NCBI GenBank assembly: GCA_937995595.1 | Contig: CALKJW010000005.1 | Coordinates: forward strand, 186,001-250,000 | DNA length: 64,000 bases | Source of the DNA: an uncultured Phycisphaerales bacterium | GTDB taxonomy: Bacteria; Planctomycetota; Phycisphaerae; Phycisphaerales; UBA1924 | Direction of reading: 5' to 3' | Shown: one piece after another, positions 52,799 to 64,000 of the stretch | How positions within the stretch are numbered: the first letter of the stretch is position 1 | Layout: each line of letters begins with the position of its first letter | Notes under the pieces: model-generated | Databases searched by the model: none | Told to the model about the DNA's origin: nothing | The model's input: only the letters and a program-made list of their open reading frames with translations | Translations under genes and position numbers: made by a program

Positions 52799-55311
52799 AG
52801 GCGACGGCACCAGCCCGCGCTGCGCCCCCGGCAAACTCGGGCGACGACACACGGGCCGCGTTGTTGCGCCGTGTCGGCGTCGCGCTCGTGCTGGTCGGGT
52901 TTTTGTGCCGCGCCATGTCGCTCCTCTCGCCGCTGCCGGGGTGGGACATCGACCCGCTGGTGTTCGGCACGCTCGCCGGTCGTGGCCCGGGGGGAATCGG
53001 CCCGGCCGGGTCGATCATCATCGACTGCGTCGCGCTGCTGGGCGCGGCGATGGTCGCTCTGGGCGCGCGCACGGAGCGGCGAGCGATCTGGCCCGACGGG
53101 CTCGTGGCGTTGTTGGTCGTGGCGGGGGCGGCATCGGTGCTCTGGCACGCACGCTTCGGTGGTCCCGGCCACGGCCCGTCGCTCGGCGATCACCGCATCG
53201 GCGTCGCGTGGCTCAGCGCGGTGTGCGCCGGCGCGGCGGTCTTCATGGCGCGGCGCGATGCCGAACTGCGCCGCGCCGTCGCGTCGGCGCTGCTCGGCTT
53301 TGTGTTCGTTCTCGTCGCCAAGGGCGCGCAGCAACTGCTCATCGAGCACCCGCACACCGTCGCCGCGTACCGGGCGGACCCGGCGAGGTACATGGCCGGG
53401 CAGGGCTTCTCGCCCGAATCGCCGATGGCCCGCGCGTTCGAGCGTCGGCTCCTGCAGCCCGAGGCGACCGGGTGGTTCGGGCTCGCCAACGTCTACGCGA
53501 CCTTCGCGGCAGGGTTCACCGCGGCGATGTGCGCGCTGGCGGTCGGTGTGCTGCGTCGAGGCGTCGGAGTGCCGACCGTGTGGCGGGTGTTCGTGGTCGC
53601 GGGCGCAGCGGGCGCGCTCGGAGCGCTCGCCGCGGCCAACGCCAAGGGCGGCGTGCTCGCCGCGTGTGCGGGCGTGGGAGCATTGGGATTGGCGTTGCTG
53701 GTCGCGCGTGTGCGTGCTCGGACGTGGAGCGACTCAACGGGTTCGATCGCTGCGCGCATCGGCTGTGCGGTCGGCGCGCTGGCGGTCTTCGGGCCGGTTG
53801 CGCTGATCGTCGTTCGCGGCATGATCGGCGAGCGGATCGGCGAGTTGAGCCTCCTGTTCCGATGGTTCTACATGCAGGGCGCGGCCCGCATCTTCGCCGC
53901 GCACCCGCTGGGCGTCGGGCCCAACGGGTTCCAGCAGGCGTACCTGCTCGCCAAGCCGCCGATCAGCCCGGAGGAAGTCACCAGCCCGCACAGCATCCTG
54001 CTCGACTGGTCGGCGATGCTCGGCGTCGCGGGGCTGGCGTGGTGCGCGCTGCTGGTGCTCGCGGCGTGCGCCGCCGGGCGAGGGCTCTTCGCGCACGCGC
54101 TGCCGGCTTCGACGCCCGAGCCCGTCGCGAGCACCGACCGCAACTCGCTCCGTCTCGTGTTGGCCGTACCCGCGCTGGCAACGCTCGCCGCGGCGTGGGT
54201 CGAACGCGGCGCGATCACGCCCGACGGCGCGGCGGTTCGTGTCGTCGGCCTGGCCCTCTGGTGTGCGGCGGCGGTCGGGGCGTATCACGCGATGGCCAGC
54301 GCGCGGCTCGCGGGCCTGGCGCTCGGCGCGTGCGCGTTGGCGGTCATCGCGCACGCGCAGATCGACGTCGCTGCGAGTTGGACGCAGTCCGCCGGACTGG
54401 TCGCGTTGCTGGTCGCGCTCGCGGCATCGACGGTTGACCCCGCCGGGCCTGCCCAGGCGGTGTCGCGCAGACCGGTCGGCGCGATGGGCTTGGCAGTGCT
54501 TGCGGCCGTCGCCGTCGTGCTGCTCAATCCCTCGCGGGCGATGACCTGGCAATCGCACCTCCTTGCCGCGAACGACGAAGTCGCCGACGTGGCCGCCGCG
54601 CACGAGCGTCTTGCCGCGCTGGTCGCGGGGCAGGCCGGCGGCGACTCACCCGCGGGGTTCTCGACGTGGCTGAGCACGGCGATCGCCGGTCGCACCGGGT
54701 CCGTCGCGCCGAGGGCCGAGCCCTCGACCGACGGCGTGCGTCGGCAGATCGCGCTCCTCGAATCGCTTGCCCTGCCGCGGGCCGCCGCGCTCCTCGCGCG
54801 GGCCGGCGAAAGCTACCCCGACGAGTGGCGGGTCCGGCGCGAGGCCAGCCGGCTGCACCTGCGCGCCGCGATGGCGTGCGCCGAGGGGCTGGGCGACCGC
54901 GCCAGGACCTGGTCAAACCTTGATCAAGCCGTTCGGGTCATGGGGCTGCCCGAGCCCAAAGCGGCCGATGCGGGTGACCACGCCGGCACCGCCTCGGAGT
55001 GGCGGTGGCTCGGGATCGTCTACCAAGATCGGGCCCGGGCCGCCACGGCGGAGACGGATTCCGCACGAGCATCTCAGGAAGCCGCGGCCGCGCTGGCGGC
55101 CTATGAGCACGCCGCCCGGCTGGACCCGTGGAACCTTGAGGTCGCCATCCGGGCCATGCGGGCGGCACGCCTCGCCAACGACCCCGCCGCGACCCGAAAG
55201 TGGGCCGGCAAGGTCCTCGAACTGGGTCCGTTGATGCGGCTGGACCCGCTCGCCCGCGGCCTGCGTCCCGAAGAGCGATCGGAGGCCGAAGACGCTCTCC
55301 GGAGCCCTTGA
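52795..55311 (+). CDS. O-antigen ligase/polymerase-like membrane protein with C-terminal TPR-like domain
   Basis: 838 residues. Twelve or so hydrophobic helices; the large periplasmic loop contains the Wzy/WaaL-type segment ARIFAAHPLGVGPNGFQQAY followed by SPHSILLDW. After residue about 600 a soluble helical region with TPR character (AAYEHAARLDPWNLEVAIRAMR) reaches the C-terminus. WaaL-type ligases join lipid-linked polysaccharide to lipid A core; TPR tails occur in Wzy/WaaL relatives. Overlap with the WecA-like gene (ATGA) indicates one surface-glycan pathway. Confidence 0.82.
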   Translation: MKATAPARAAPPANSGDDTRAALLRRVGVALVLVGFLCRAMSLLSPLPGWDIDPLVFGTLAGRGPGGIGPAGSIIIDCVALLGAAMVALGARTERRAIWPDGLVALLVVAGAASVLWHARFGGPGHGPSLGDHRIGVAWLSAVCAGAAVFMARRDAELRRAVASALLGFVFVLVAKGAQQLLIEHPHTVAAYRADPARYMAGQGFSPESPMARAFERRLLQPEATGWFGLANVYATFAAGFTAAMCALAVGVLRRGVGVPTVWRVFVVAGAAGALGALAAANAKGGVLAACAGVGALGLALLVARVRARTWSDSTGSIAARIGCAVGALAVFGPVALIVVRGMIGERIGELSLLFRWFYMQGAARIFAAHPLGVGPNGFQQAYLLAKPPISPEEVTSPHSILLDWSAMLGVAGLAWCALLVLAACAAGRGLFAHALPASTPEPVASTDRNSLRLVLAVPALATLAAAWVERGAITPDGAAVRVVGLALWCAAAVGAYHAMASARLAGLALGACALAVIAHAQIDVAASWTQSAGLVALLVALAASTVDPAGPAQAVSRRPVGAMGLAVLAAVAVVLLNPSRAMTWQSHLLAANDEVADVAAAHERLAALVAGQAGGDSPAGFSTWLSTAIAGRTGSVAPRAEPSTDGVRRQIALLESLALPRAAALLARAGESYPDEWRVRREASRLHLRAAMACAEGLGDRARTWSNLDQAVRVMGLPEPKAADAGDHAGTASEWRWLGIVYQDRARAATAETDSARASQEAAAALAAYEHAARLDPWNLEVAIRAMRAARLANDPAATRKWAGKVLELGPLMRLDPLARGLRPEERSEAEDALRSP

Positions 55312-55335
55312 TCGGGCAGGGTTTTGCGCTACTAT
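55308..55335 (+). promoter_or_regulatory. Putative sigma-70 promoter of fusA
   Basis: TTGATC (55308-55313), a 16-base spacer and TACTAT (55330-55335). This is one of the few sites here with both elements. It overlaps the end of the O-antigen-ligase-like gene and would give fusA a leader of about 325 bases. Confidence 0.5.
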
Positions 55336-55666
55336 CCCCGCTTGTTCGCGGCTTGGCAGGGTCGGCCCACCGGGAGGTCTTGCCGAGCGGCTGCGAACGC
55401 ACTCGCGAGGCGACCCATGGCCGATCCCGACGCCGGCGACGAACCCGACAACCCCGGCTGACGACGCGCGCCGGATCCGTCGATTCTCCAGTCACCTCTG
55501 CCCGGCCCAAGGCCGGTTCCGCGCGAACTCAAACCCGGGCCCTCCTGCGACCAGAGCGGCGCGGCGGGCGGTCCTCGACAGCCCCGACGCCGCCGACCGC
55601 GGCACGCACGAACGAACGCACCACCCAACCGCCGGACGAACCGAGCCGGCACCCACGAGAAGACCC
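55312..55666 (+). other. Long fusA leader region
   Basis: 355 bases with no convincing gene. A 14-codon ATG frame (55417-55461, acidic, Asp/Pro-rich) lies inside. The first part is GC-moderate, the second is C-rich and purine-poor (for example around 55610-55665), unlike coding DNA. No clear intrinsic terminator or known riboswitch pattern was seen. It is most likely an untranslated leader that may control EF-G synthesis. Confidence 0.5.
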
Positions 55667-57784
<2,118 letters not shown>

Positions 57785-57842
57785 GACCGCCCGCGCGCCG
57801 GCCGACCCGGCGCGGCGAGATGGTGAGGCAACACCGAAACCC

Positions 57843-57882
57843 CGGCGGGCGCGGCGACTTCGGCCGTGCCCGCCGCGTTTTT
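57843..57882 (+). terminator. Intrinsic terminator after fusA
   Basis: A 13-bp stem (57843-57855 with 57863-57875, one G-U pair) has a 7-base loop, GACTTCG. After two more bases come five T (57878-57882). It lies 58 bases after the fusA stop and is the clearest rho-independent terminator in the window. Confidence 0.8.
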
Positions 57883-57950
57883 GCGGGCGTTGCGCAGACC
57901 GCCCAGCCGGCACGGGCCGGGCCGGTCCGGCCTCGACCGGCGCTCCCGGC

Positions 57951-57979
57951 TTGCCGATCAGGCCGATCCGGGTTACCGT
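57951..57979 (+). promoter_or_regulatory. Putative promoter of the adenylate-kinase-like gene
   Basis: TTGCCG (57951-57956), a 17-base spacer and TACCGT (57974-57979), giving a leader of about 50 bases. It sits between the fusA terminator and the next start. Confidence 0.45.
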
Positions 57980-58037
57980 CCACACTCCAAGACCCGGCCG
58001 GGGCCGGCTTTGCGCCCGCGGCCAAGGATCCGACCGC

Positions 58038-58673
58038 ATGGCCACGCGTTACCAGACCGTCCTCCTCTTCGGCGCTCCCGGCGCGGGCAAGGGCACGCAG
58101 GGCAAGATCCTCGGGCAGATCCCGGGGTTCTTCCACCTGTCCTGCGGCGAGGTCTTCCGCACGCTGGACGTGAACTCCAAACTCGGCAGGACGTTCCGCG
58201 AGTATTCCAGCCGCGGCGAACTGGTGCCCGACGACGTGACCGTGCAGATGTGGCACCAGAACATGCACGCCCAGACGATCCTGAGCCTCTACAAGCCCAA
58301 CGTCGACCTGTTGGTGCTCGACGGCATCCCGCGCAACCCGGCGCAGGCCGTGATGATGAAGAAGTACGTGAAGGTGCTCAAGGTCATCCACCTGGTCTGC
58401 CCGGACAAGACCAAGATGATCGAGCGTCTGCAGCGTCGCGCGCTGAAGGAAAACCGCTTCGACGATGCCAAGATCGAGGTGATCCAGCGCCGGTGGGAGG
58501 TCTACGAGAAGGAGACCTACCCCGTGCTGGACTGCTACCCGTCGAACCTGATCGCGGAGGTCGACGCGATGGGCTCGCCGGCGCGCGTGCTCCAGCACGT
58601 GCTCGAGCACCTCGTGCCCGTGCAGGAAGCGCACTTCCGCAACCCGATCACCGGCGAGCCGGTCACGACATGA
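58038..58673 (+). CDS. adk: Adenylate kinase-like nucleoside monophosphate kinase
   Basis: 211 residues. Walker A GAPGAGKGT (12-20), the AMP-binding helix region LSCGEVFRTL, SRGELVPDDV, and LVLDGIPRNPAQA, equivalent to the DGFPRT motif. A short LID region with RRALKENRFDDAKIEVIQRR replaces the long zinc or loop LID of typical adenylate kinases, so it is a short-form enzyme and the acceptor nucleotide is not certain. It would interconvert AMP, ATP and ADP in the cytoplasm. AAGGA lies about 9 bases before the ATG. It converges on the DinB-like gene with a 7-base gap. Confidence 0.82.
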   Translation: MATRYQTVLLFGAPGAGKGTQGKILGQIPGFFHLSCGEVFRTLDVNSKLGRTFREYSSRGELVPDDVTVQMWHQNMHAQTILSLYKPNVDLLVLDGIPRNPAQAVMMKKYVKVLKVIHLVCPDKTKMIERLQRRALKENRFDDAKIEVIQRRWEVYEKETYPVLDCYPSNLIAEVDAMGSPARVLQHVLEHLVPVQEAHFRNPITGEPVTT

Positions 58674-58680
58674 GCCGCCC

Positions 58681-59208
58681 TCACATGGCGCTGCCCAGCC
58701 CCATGCACCGCCGCCACGCGCTCACCTGCCCGTAGTGGCTCATCGGGTGCGCGCCGAGCACGAAGTTGACCATCGCGCCGACCGTCGGGAACAACTCCTT
58801 CATCCGTCCCTCGTTGGGGTTGGGCGCGGTCAGTTGCGCGTCGCTCGCCGCGGAGACCGCCGCGATCGCGGCCTCGTACGCCGCCTTGTGGAACGACACC
58901 AGTTTCTCCATCGGCGGGTAGATGGTCCCGCCCGCGTCGTCGCGGCACTCCACGCCCGCCTTGAAGAGGCCTTCCCATGTCTCGGGCGTCGCCGTCACGC
59001 CGCGCGGCAGGCCCAGCATGTCCATGACGCGCTGCGGGTACATCGACAGGTGCCCCCAGACGAACGCCGGATGGTTCGTCCCGATCGCCTTGCCGCCCGG
59101 CGCCGGGAAGCGCGCAAAGTCCGCGGCCTTCACGTCCTTGAGCAGCATCTCCGCGTAACGGAGCGCGAGGTTGCCGGCGGGAACGATGGCGTTGGCGATG
59201 CTGTTCAT
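58681..59208 (-). CDS. DinB-like four-helix metalloprotein
   Basis: 175 residues, all-helical. Metal-ligand histidines of the DinB/YfiT fold appear as FVWGHLSMYP and HPMSHYGQVSAWRR. DinB-like proteins include thiol-S-transferases (bacillithiol- or mycothiol-dependent) and proteins of unknown function; the thiol partner here is not known. GGAG lies 8 bases before the ATG at 59208, and TACGAT about 30 bases upstream is a possible -10. Confidence 0.75.
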   Translation of the reverse strand: MNSIANAIVPAGNLALRYAEMLLKDVKAADFARFPAPGGKAIGTNHPAFVWGHLSMYPQRVMDMLGLPRGVTATPETWEGLFKAGVECRDDAGGTIYPPMEKLVSFHKAAYEAAIAAVSAASDAQLTAPNPNEGRMKELFPTVGAMVNFVLGAHPMSHYGQVSAWRRCMGLGSAM

Positions 59209-59261
59209 GGCAGGGTCTCCGGTTGGTTGGTGCGTTCGATCGTAGCGGCGTGCCCGAACGC

Positions 59262-59768
59262 TCAGAGCGACAGGCACATGTGCACCTCGTCGTACGCACG
59301 GCCCTCCCATCGCAGCGCGCCAGGCTCCACACCCCAGGCCACGAACCCCAGCCGTTCGTACAGGCGGCGCGCGAGGTGCGTCTCCGCGCTCACTGAGAGC
59401 CCGACGCTGTCCACGTCCGGCCACGCACGCGCGGTGTCGATGGCGGCCCGCATGATCATCTCGCCCACGCCGCGGCCGCGGAACTCGGGCGTGACGTACA
59501 CCCCCCAGATGTACGCGCGATGGGCCATCTTCGGGTGCGGCTGGCGCATCACGCCCGCCGCGCCGACGAGCGCGCCCGCGGCGAACGCGCCCAGGATCCT
59601 GTTCGCGGGGTCCGACAGCCGCTGGGCCATCTTCACCGCGTCGACCCCGACGTCGGTCGATTCGCTCGCGGCGAACGCGAGCGGAGAATCGCGCAGCATC
59701 TCGCGCCGCAGCACGGCGTAGGCCGCGGCGTCGTCAGGGGTGAGCGGGCGGATGGTGGGTTCGGGCAT
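59262..59768 (-). CDS. GNAT-family N-acetyltransferase
   Basis: 168 residues. The opening TIRPLTPDDAAAYAVLRREML is typical; the acetyl-CoA-binding motif A is VTPEFRGRGVGEMIMRAAID, followed by motif B VSAETHLARRLYERLGFVAWG. It transfers acetyl groups to an amine of unknown identity. The ATG at 59768 was chosen over a start 9 bases upstream that adds MCT. It lies 30 bases after obg on the same strand. Confidence 0.88.
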   Translation of the reverse strand: MPEPTIRPLTPDDAAAYAVLRREMLRDSPLAFAASESTDVGVDAVKMAQRLSDPANRILGAFAAGALVGAAGVMRQPHPKMAHRAYIWGVYVTPEFRGRGVGEMIMRAAIDTARAWPDVDSVGLSVSAETHLARRLYERLGFVAWGVEPGALRWEGRAYDEVHMCLSL

Positions 59769-59798
59769 CGTGCACACACCGGCAGACGTGGTGGGGGG

Positions 59799-61714
<1,916 letters not shown>

Positions 61715-61718
<4 letters not shown>

Positions 61719-62872
61719 AGGTCCTGTTCTTCTCGACCATGAAGGGCTCGCCGTGGGGCGGCAGCGAGGAACTCTGGCACGCCGCGGCCATGGAGGCGGC
61801 CCGCGATGCGCACACCGTCGCCGCGTGCATCTTTGATTGGCCGGAGTCATCGGGTCTGCGAGCAGCCCGCCTGCGCGAACTGGAGCGGGCAGGCGTCCGG
61901 ATCATTCGGCGGCCGCTGAAGCGACGCAGACTGCTGGAGAAACTCGCCGCGCCCGCGTGGATGCGGGAGGTGACGGCCTTTTCGCCCGACCGGGTGTGCC
62001 TGAGCCAGGGTGGGGCGTACGAGGCCGCGGGCCGCAGGAGCGTGCACCCGTTCGTGCGCTGGGTGCTGTCGTCGCGCGTGCCGCTGGTGAACGTCGTGCA
62101 GTACAACGACGACGACGACGACCTGCGGCGCGGTACCCGGCGCATCGCGCGGGCCATCAACGCGCACGCGCACGTGAACGCGTTCGTGGCGCGCCGCAAC
62201 ATCGAGCAGGCCGCGCGCGCGCTGCGGCACGACATCCCCAGATCCTGCGTGCTGCGCAACCCCGTGAACCTGCGCGACCTCTCGCCCCTCCCGTGGCCGG
62301 GTGACGACGGCCCGGCACGGCTGGCGGTCGTTGCGCGCCTGCAGGCGTCTACCAAGGGCCAGGACCTGCTCCTCGAATCGCTGTGCGGCGCGGCGTGGAA
62401 GGCCCGCGACTGGCGCGTCTCGCTCTTCGGCCAGGGACCCGACGAAGAACTGTTCCGCGCACTGGCGCGTCAACTCGGGCTCGGCGAGCGTGTGACTTTC
62501 GCGGGCCACGCCGCGGACGTGCGCGAGATCTGGCGCACGCACCACGCGCTCGCTTTGCCCTCGCGCGCCGAGGGCACGCCGCTGGCGATGGTCGAGGCGA
62601 TGCTGCTGGCGCGCCCGTGCCTCGTGACCGACGTCGGCGGGTGCGCCGACTGGGTCGAGCACGGCGTCAACGGGTGGCTCGCCCCGCGTGCCGACCTCGG
62701 GGGTGTCATGCTCGCGCTGGAGCAGATGTGGGCCGACCGGCCGCGCTGGCGCGAGATGGGCCTTGCCGCCGCGGAGCGTGCGTCGAGCATGCACGATCCC
62801 AATCCCGGCCGAACGCTGCTCCAGATGCTGCTTGGCGCGGAGCGCTCGTCGGAGTCAGGTGCTGTGTCCTGA
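61715..62872 (+). CDS. Glycosyltransferase family 4-like protein
   Basis: 385 residues from a GTG overlapping the previous stop. The N-terminal domain starts VKVLFFSTMKGSPWGGSEELW, the donor domain has LAVVARLQASTKGQDLLLESL, WRVSLFGQGPDEELFRAL, VTFAGHAADV and the EX7E-type region SRAEGTPLAMVEAMLLARPCLVTDVGG. GT-B retaining enzymes like this add sugars from nucleotide donors to lipid-linked or surface glycans. A run of five Asp codons (62107-62121) lies in the acceptor domain. Confidence 0.88.
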
Positions 62873-62913
62873 AGTCCTGGGCCGTGGCGCAAGAGCGACT
62901 CAACGCGTGCGCA

Positions 62914-62929
62914 GCGGGCACGTGCCCGC
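62914..62929. repeat. 16-bp palindrome between convergent genes
   Basis: GCGGGCAC followed by GTGCCCGC, a perfect dyad between the glycosyltransferase and RluA-family stops. It could act as a two-way terminator stem, though neither side has a T-run. Confidence 0.35.
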
Positions 62930-62935
62930 GTGCAT

Positions 62936-63565
62936 TCAGAAATCCGGCGTCGTTGAGAAACGCAGCAGCCGCGTGCTCGGCGAGCCGGGATCTCGGAACG
63001 CCAGTTCCGCCGCGTGCAGCATGAGGCGTTGTTCGGGGTGCTCGCGTCTTCCGTACAGCGGGTCGCCGATGATCGGGTGCCCGATGTGCGCCGCGTGCAC
63101 GCGGAGTTGGTGCGTGCGGCCGGTGTGCGGCACGAAGCGCAGCCGCGTGCGGTCGGTCTCGAACGACAGCACGGTCCAGTGCGTGAGCGAAGGCGCGCCG
63201 TGCACCGGATCCACCAGGTGGTACGGCCGACGGTTGATGTCGAGCCGGATCGGCGCGTCGATCGTCCCCCGGTCGGCGGGCACGATCCCCTCGACCAGCG
63301 CGACGTAGGCCTTCTCCACTTCGCGCTGCTCGAACTGCCGCGAGAGTTCGCGCTGCGCCTCGGCGTCGAGCGCGACGACGATGAGCCCCGAGGTGTCCAT
63401 GTCGAGCCGGTGCACCACCAGCGGGCCGGAGGCCCGCGGGAACATCCTCGCCACCCGCGCGGCCACGCAGTCCTGCTTGTCAGGCCCCTTGCCCGGCACC
63501 GACAGCAGCCCCGCGGGCTTGTTCACGACGACAAAGCGGTCGGTGGCGTGGACGACGGGGAGCAT
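62936..63565 (-). CDS. RluA-family pseudouridine synthase
   Basis: 209 residues. Motifs: RFVVVNKPAGLLSVPGKG, the catalytic-Asp block HRLDMDTSGLIV, EKAYVALVEG and HTGRTHQLRVHAAHIGHPIIGDPLYG. The protein has no S4 domain and resembles the small RluA/TruC-like subgroup that modifies rRNA or tRNA uridines. The ATG at 63565 is used; a TTG at 63610 would add 15 residues not typical for the family. Confidence 0.92.
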   Translation of the reverse strand: MLPVVHATDRFVVVNKPAGLLSVPGKGPDKQDCVAARVARMFPRASGPLVVHRLDMDTSGLIVVALDAEAQRELSRQFEQREVEKAYVALVEGIVPADRGTIDAPIRLDINRRPYHLVDPVHGAPSLTHWTVLSFETDRTRLRFVPHTGRTHQLRVHAAHIGHPIIGDPLYGRREHPEQRLMLHAAELAFRDPGSPSTRLLRFSTTPDF

Positions 63566-63708
63566 GCGGGATGAGCGCGGAAGTCGGATATCGGTGGTGA
63601 CGTGCAGCAAACCTGAACACGATGGTAGAGAACGAAGTTTCCGGGCAGAACCCGTTTCACCCCCGCCGCGGCACGAATACCCTTGCCCAGACGCGAAAGG
63701 AGCCCGCC

Positions 63709-64000
63709 ATGACGCTCACACTCGCCCTGACGCTCGCGGCGTGCACCGCCGCGCAGCCTTCGACCGCCCACCAGCCCGAACCGCAACCGCTGGATTGGAG
63801 AACGCTCGAAGCGCCGCTCTTGGTCAACCACGTGCAGATCACGACGCGCGACCGGTTCGTCAAGGCGGGCGAGGCGTACTTCGACCACGAATCGCCGCCC
63901 AAGTGGATCATCTTCCAGGCCGTGCCGGTCCCCGTGCCGGGCGAGAAGGAAGACCCGCACTACGCGATGTACGTCGCGAAACTGACGCGCGACGCCACAG
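63709..64000 (+). CDS. Exported protein, possible lipoprotein, unknown function (partial)
   Basis: 97 codons are in the window; the gene runs off the end. AAAGGAG lies 6 bases before the ATG, and TACCCT at 63678-63683 is a possible -10. The N-terminus MTLTLALTLAACTAAQ is hydrophobic with an LAAC that fits a lipobox, but it lacks the usual basic residues. After a Pro/Gln linker a mixed domain begins (SPPKWIIFQAVPVPVPGE). No family recognised. Confidence 0.6.
   Translation, partial: MTLTLALTLAACTAAQPSTAHQPEPQPLDWRTLEAPLLVNHVQITTRDRFVKAGEAYFDHESPPKWIIFQAVPVPVPGEKEDPHYAMYVAKLTRDAT

Noticed and set aside
55417-55461. 14-codon ATG frame in the fusA leader as a regulatory peptide
   Set aside because: No codon bias towards a single amino acid that would suggest attenuation, no paired terminator/antiterminator stems, and only a weak ribosome binding site.
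63566-63610. TTG at 63610 as the RluA-family start
   Set aside because: A weaker start codon that adds 15 residues with no family similarity; the ATG at 63565 begins the conserved strand.

Overview
The window is a high-GC (about 70% by eye), gene-dense bacterial chromosome segment with no sign of mobile DNA. No insertion sequence, integrase, CRISPR array, rRNA or tRNA was found. The gene mix points to a Planctomycetota chromosome, most likely class Phycisphaerae: two Bat-type von Willebrand A (vWA) clusters, a CPTCGYDxRG zinc-ribbon mini-protein, ExbD pairs, a PhoX-like phosphatase, a right-handed beta-helix protein, a stand-alone EF-G, and genes for a lipid-A/LPS outer membrane (lpxI, an lptD-like gene, a WecA-like transferase, an O-antigen-ligase-like protein). 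This placement is inference from gene content, not a phylogeny.

Layout. 1-5877: end of a vWA/Bat operon with a 1320-residue exported protein. 5884-12364: beta-helix/PA14 protein, orphan sugar-ABC ATPase, two tiny membrane proteins, a tandem-domain exported protein and a FIST sensor. 12357-15681 (minus): S41 protease, tsaD and a GGQ release-factor-like gene, joined by 4-base overlaps. 15761-18978: dnaX (split by a stop codon on an A7 run), ybaB and two exbD genes. 18917-28211: CPBP protease, GT2, dipeptidase, aminotransferase, PhoX-like protein, CopA and an SGNH protein. 28303-33102: RND adaptor and pump. 33119-35868: DUF1294, lpxI with an unusual leader, TlyA-like and another methyltransferase. 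35865-41673 (minus): second vWA cluster. 41775-47741: trpD, sulfotransferase-like plus class IV aminotransferase-like pair, lptD-like. 47799-55311: argJ, HMG-CoA lyase, enoyl-CoA hydratase, membrane protein, WecA-like, O-antigen-ligase-like. 55667-64000: fusA, adk-like, DinB-like, GNAT, obg, methyltransferase plus glycosyltransferase, RluA family, partial exported protein.

Expression style. Many genes are coupled by ATGA or GTGA overlaps. At least eleven starts that are not coupled to an upstream gene have no Shine-Dalgarno sequence. Instead they have a TAnnnT hexamer ending 5-9 bases before the start codon, which suggests leaderless or near-leaderless mRNAs. Other genes (ybaB, argJ, the S41 protease gene, the last gene) have clear AGGAG-type sites, so both modes coexist. 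Convergent genes often overlap at their 3' ends (6 to 62 bp).

Most interesting points: dnaX, where a zero-frame stop sits on an A AAA AAA slippery heptamer followed by a G10-C-G6 tract and the tau domain continues in the -1 frame; an lpxI leader in which a hairpin would bring a distant Shine-Dalgarno to working distance; the leaderless promoter pattern; and a sulfotransferase/class IV aminotransferase-like pair in which the catalytic lysine position appears to hold histidine.
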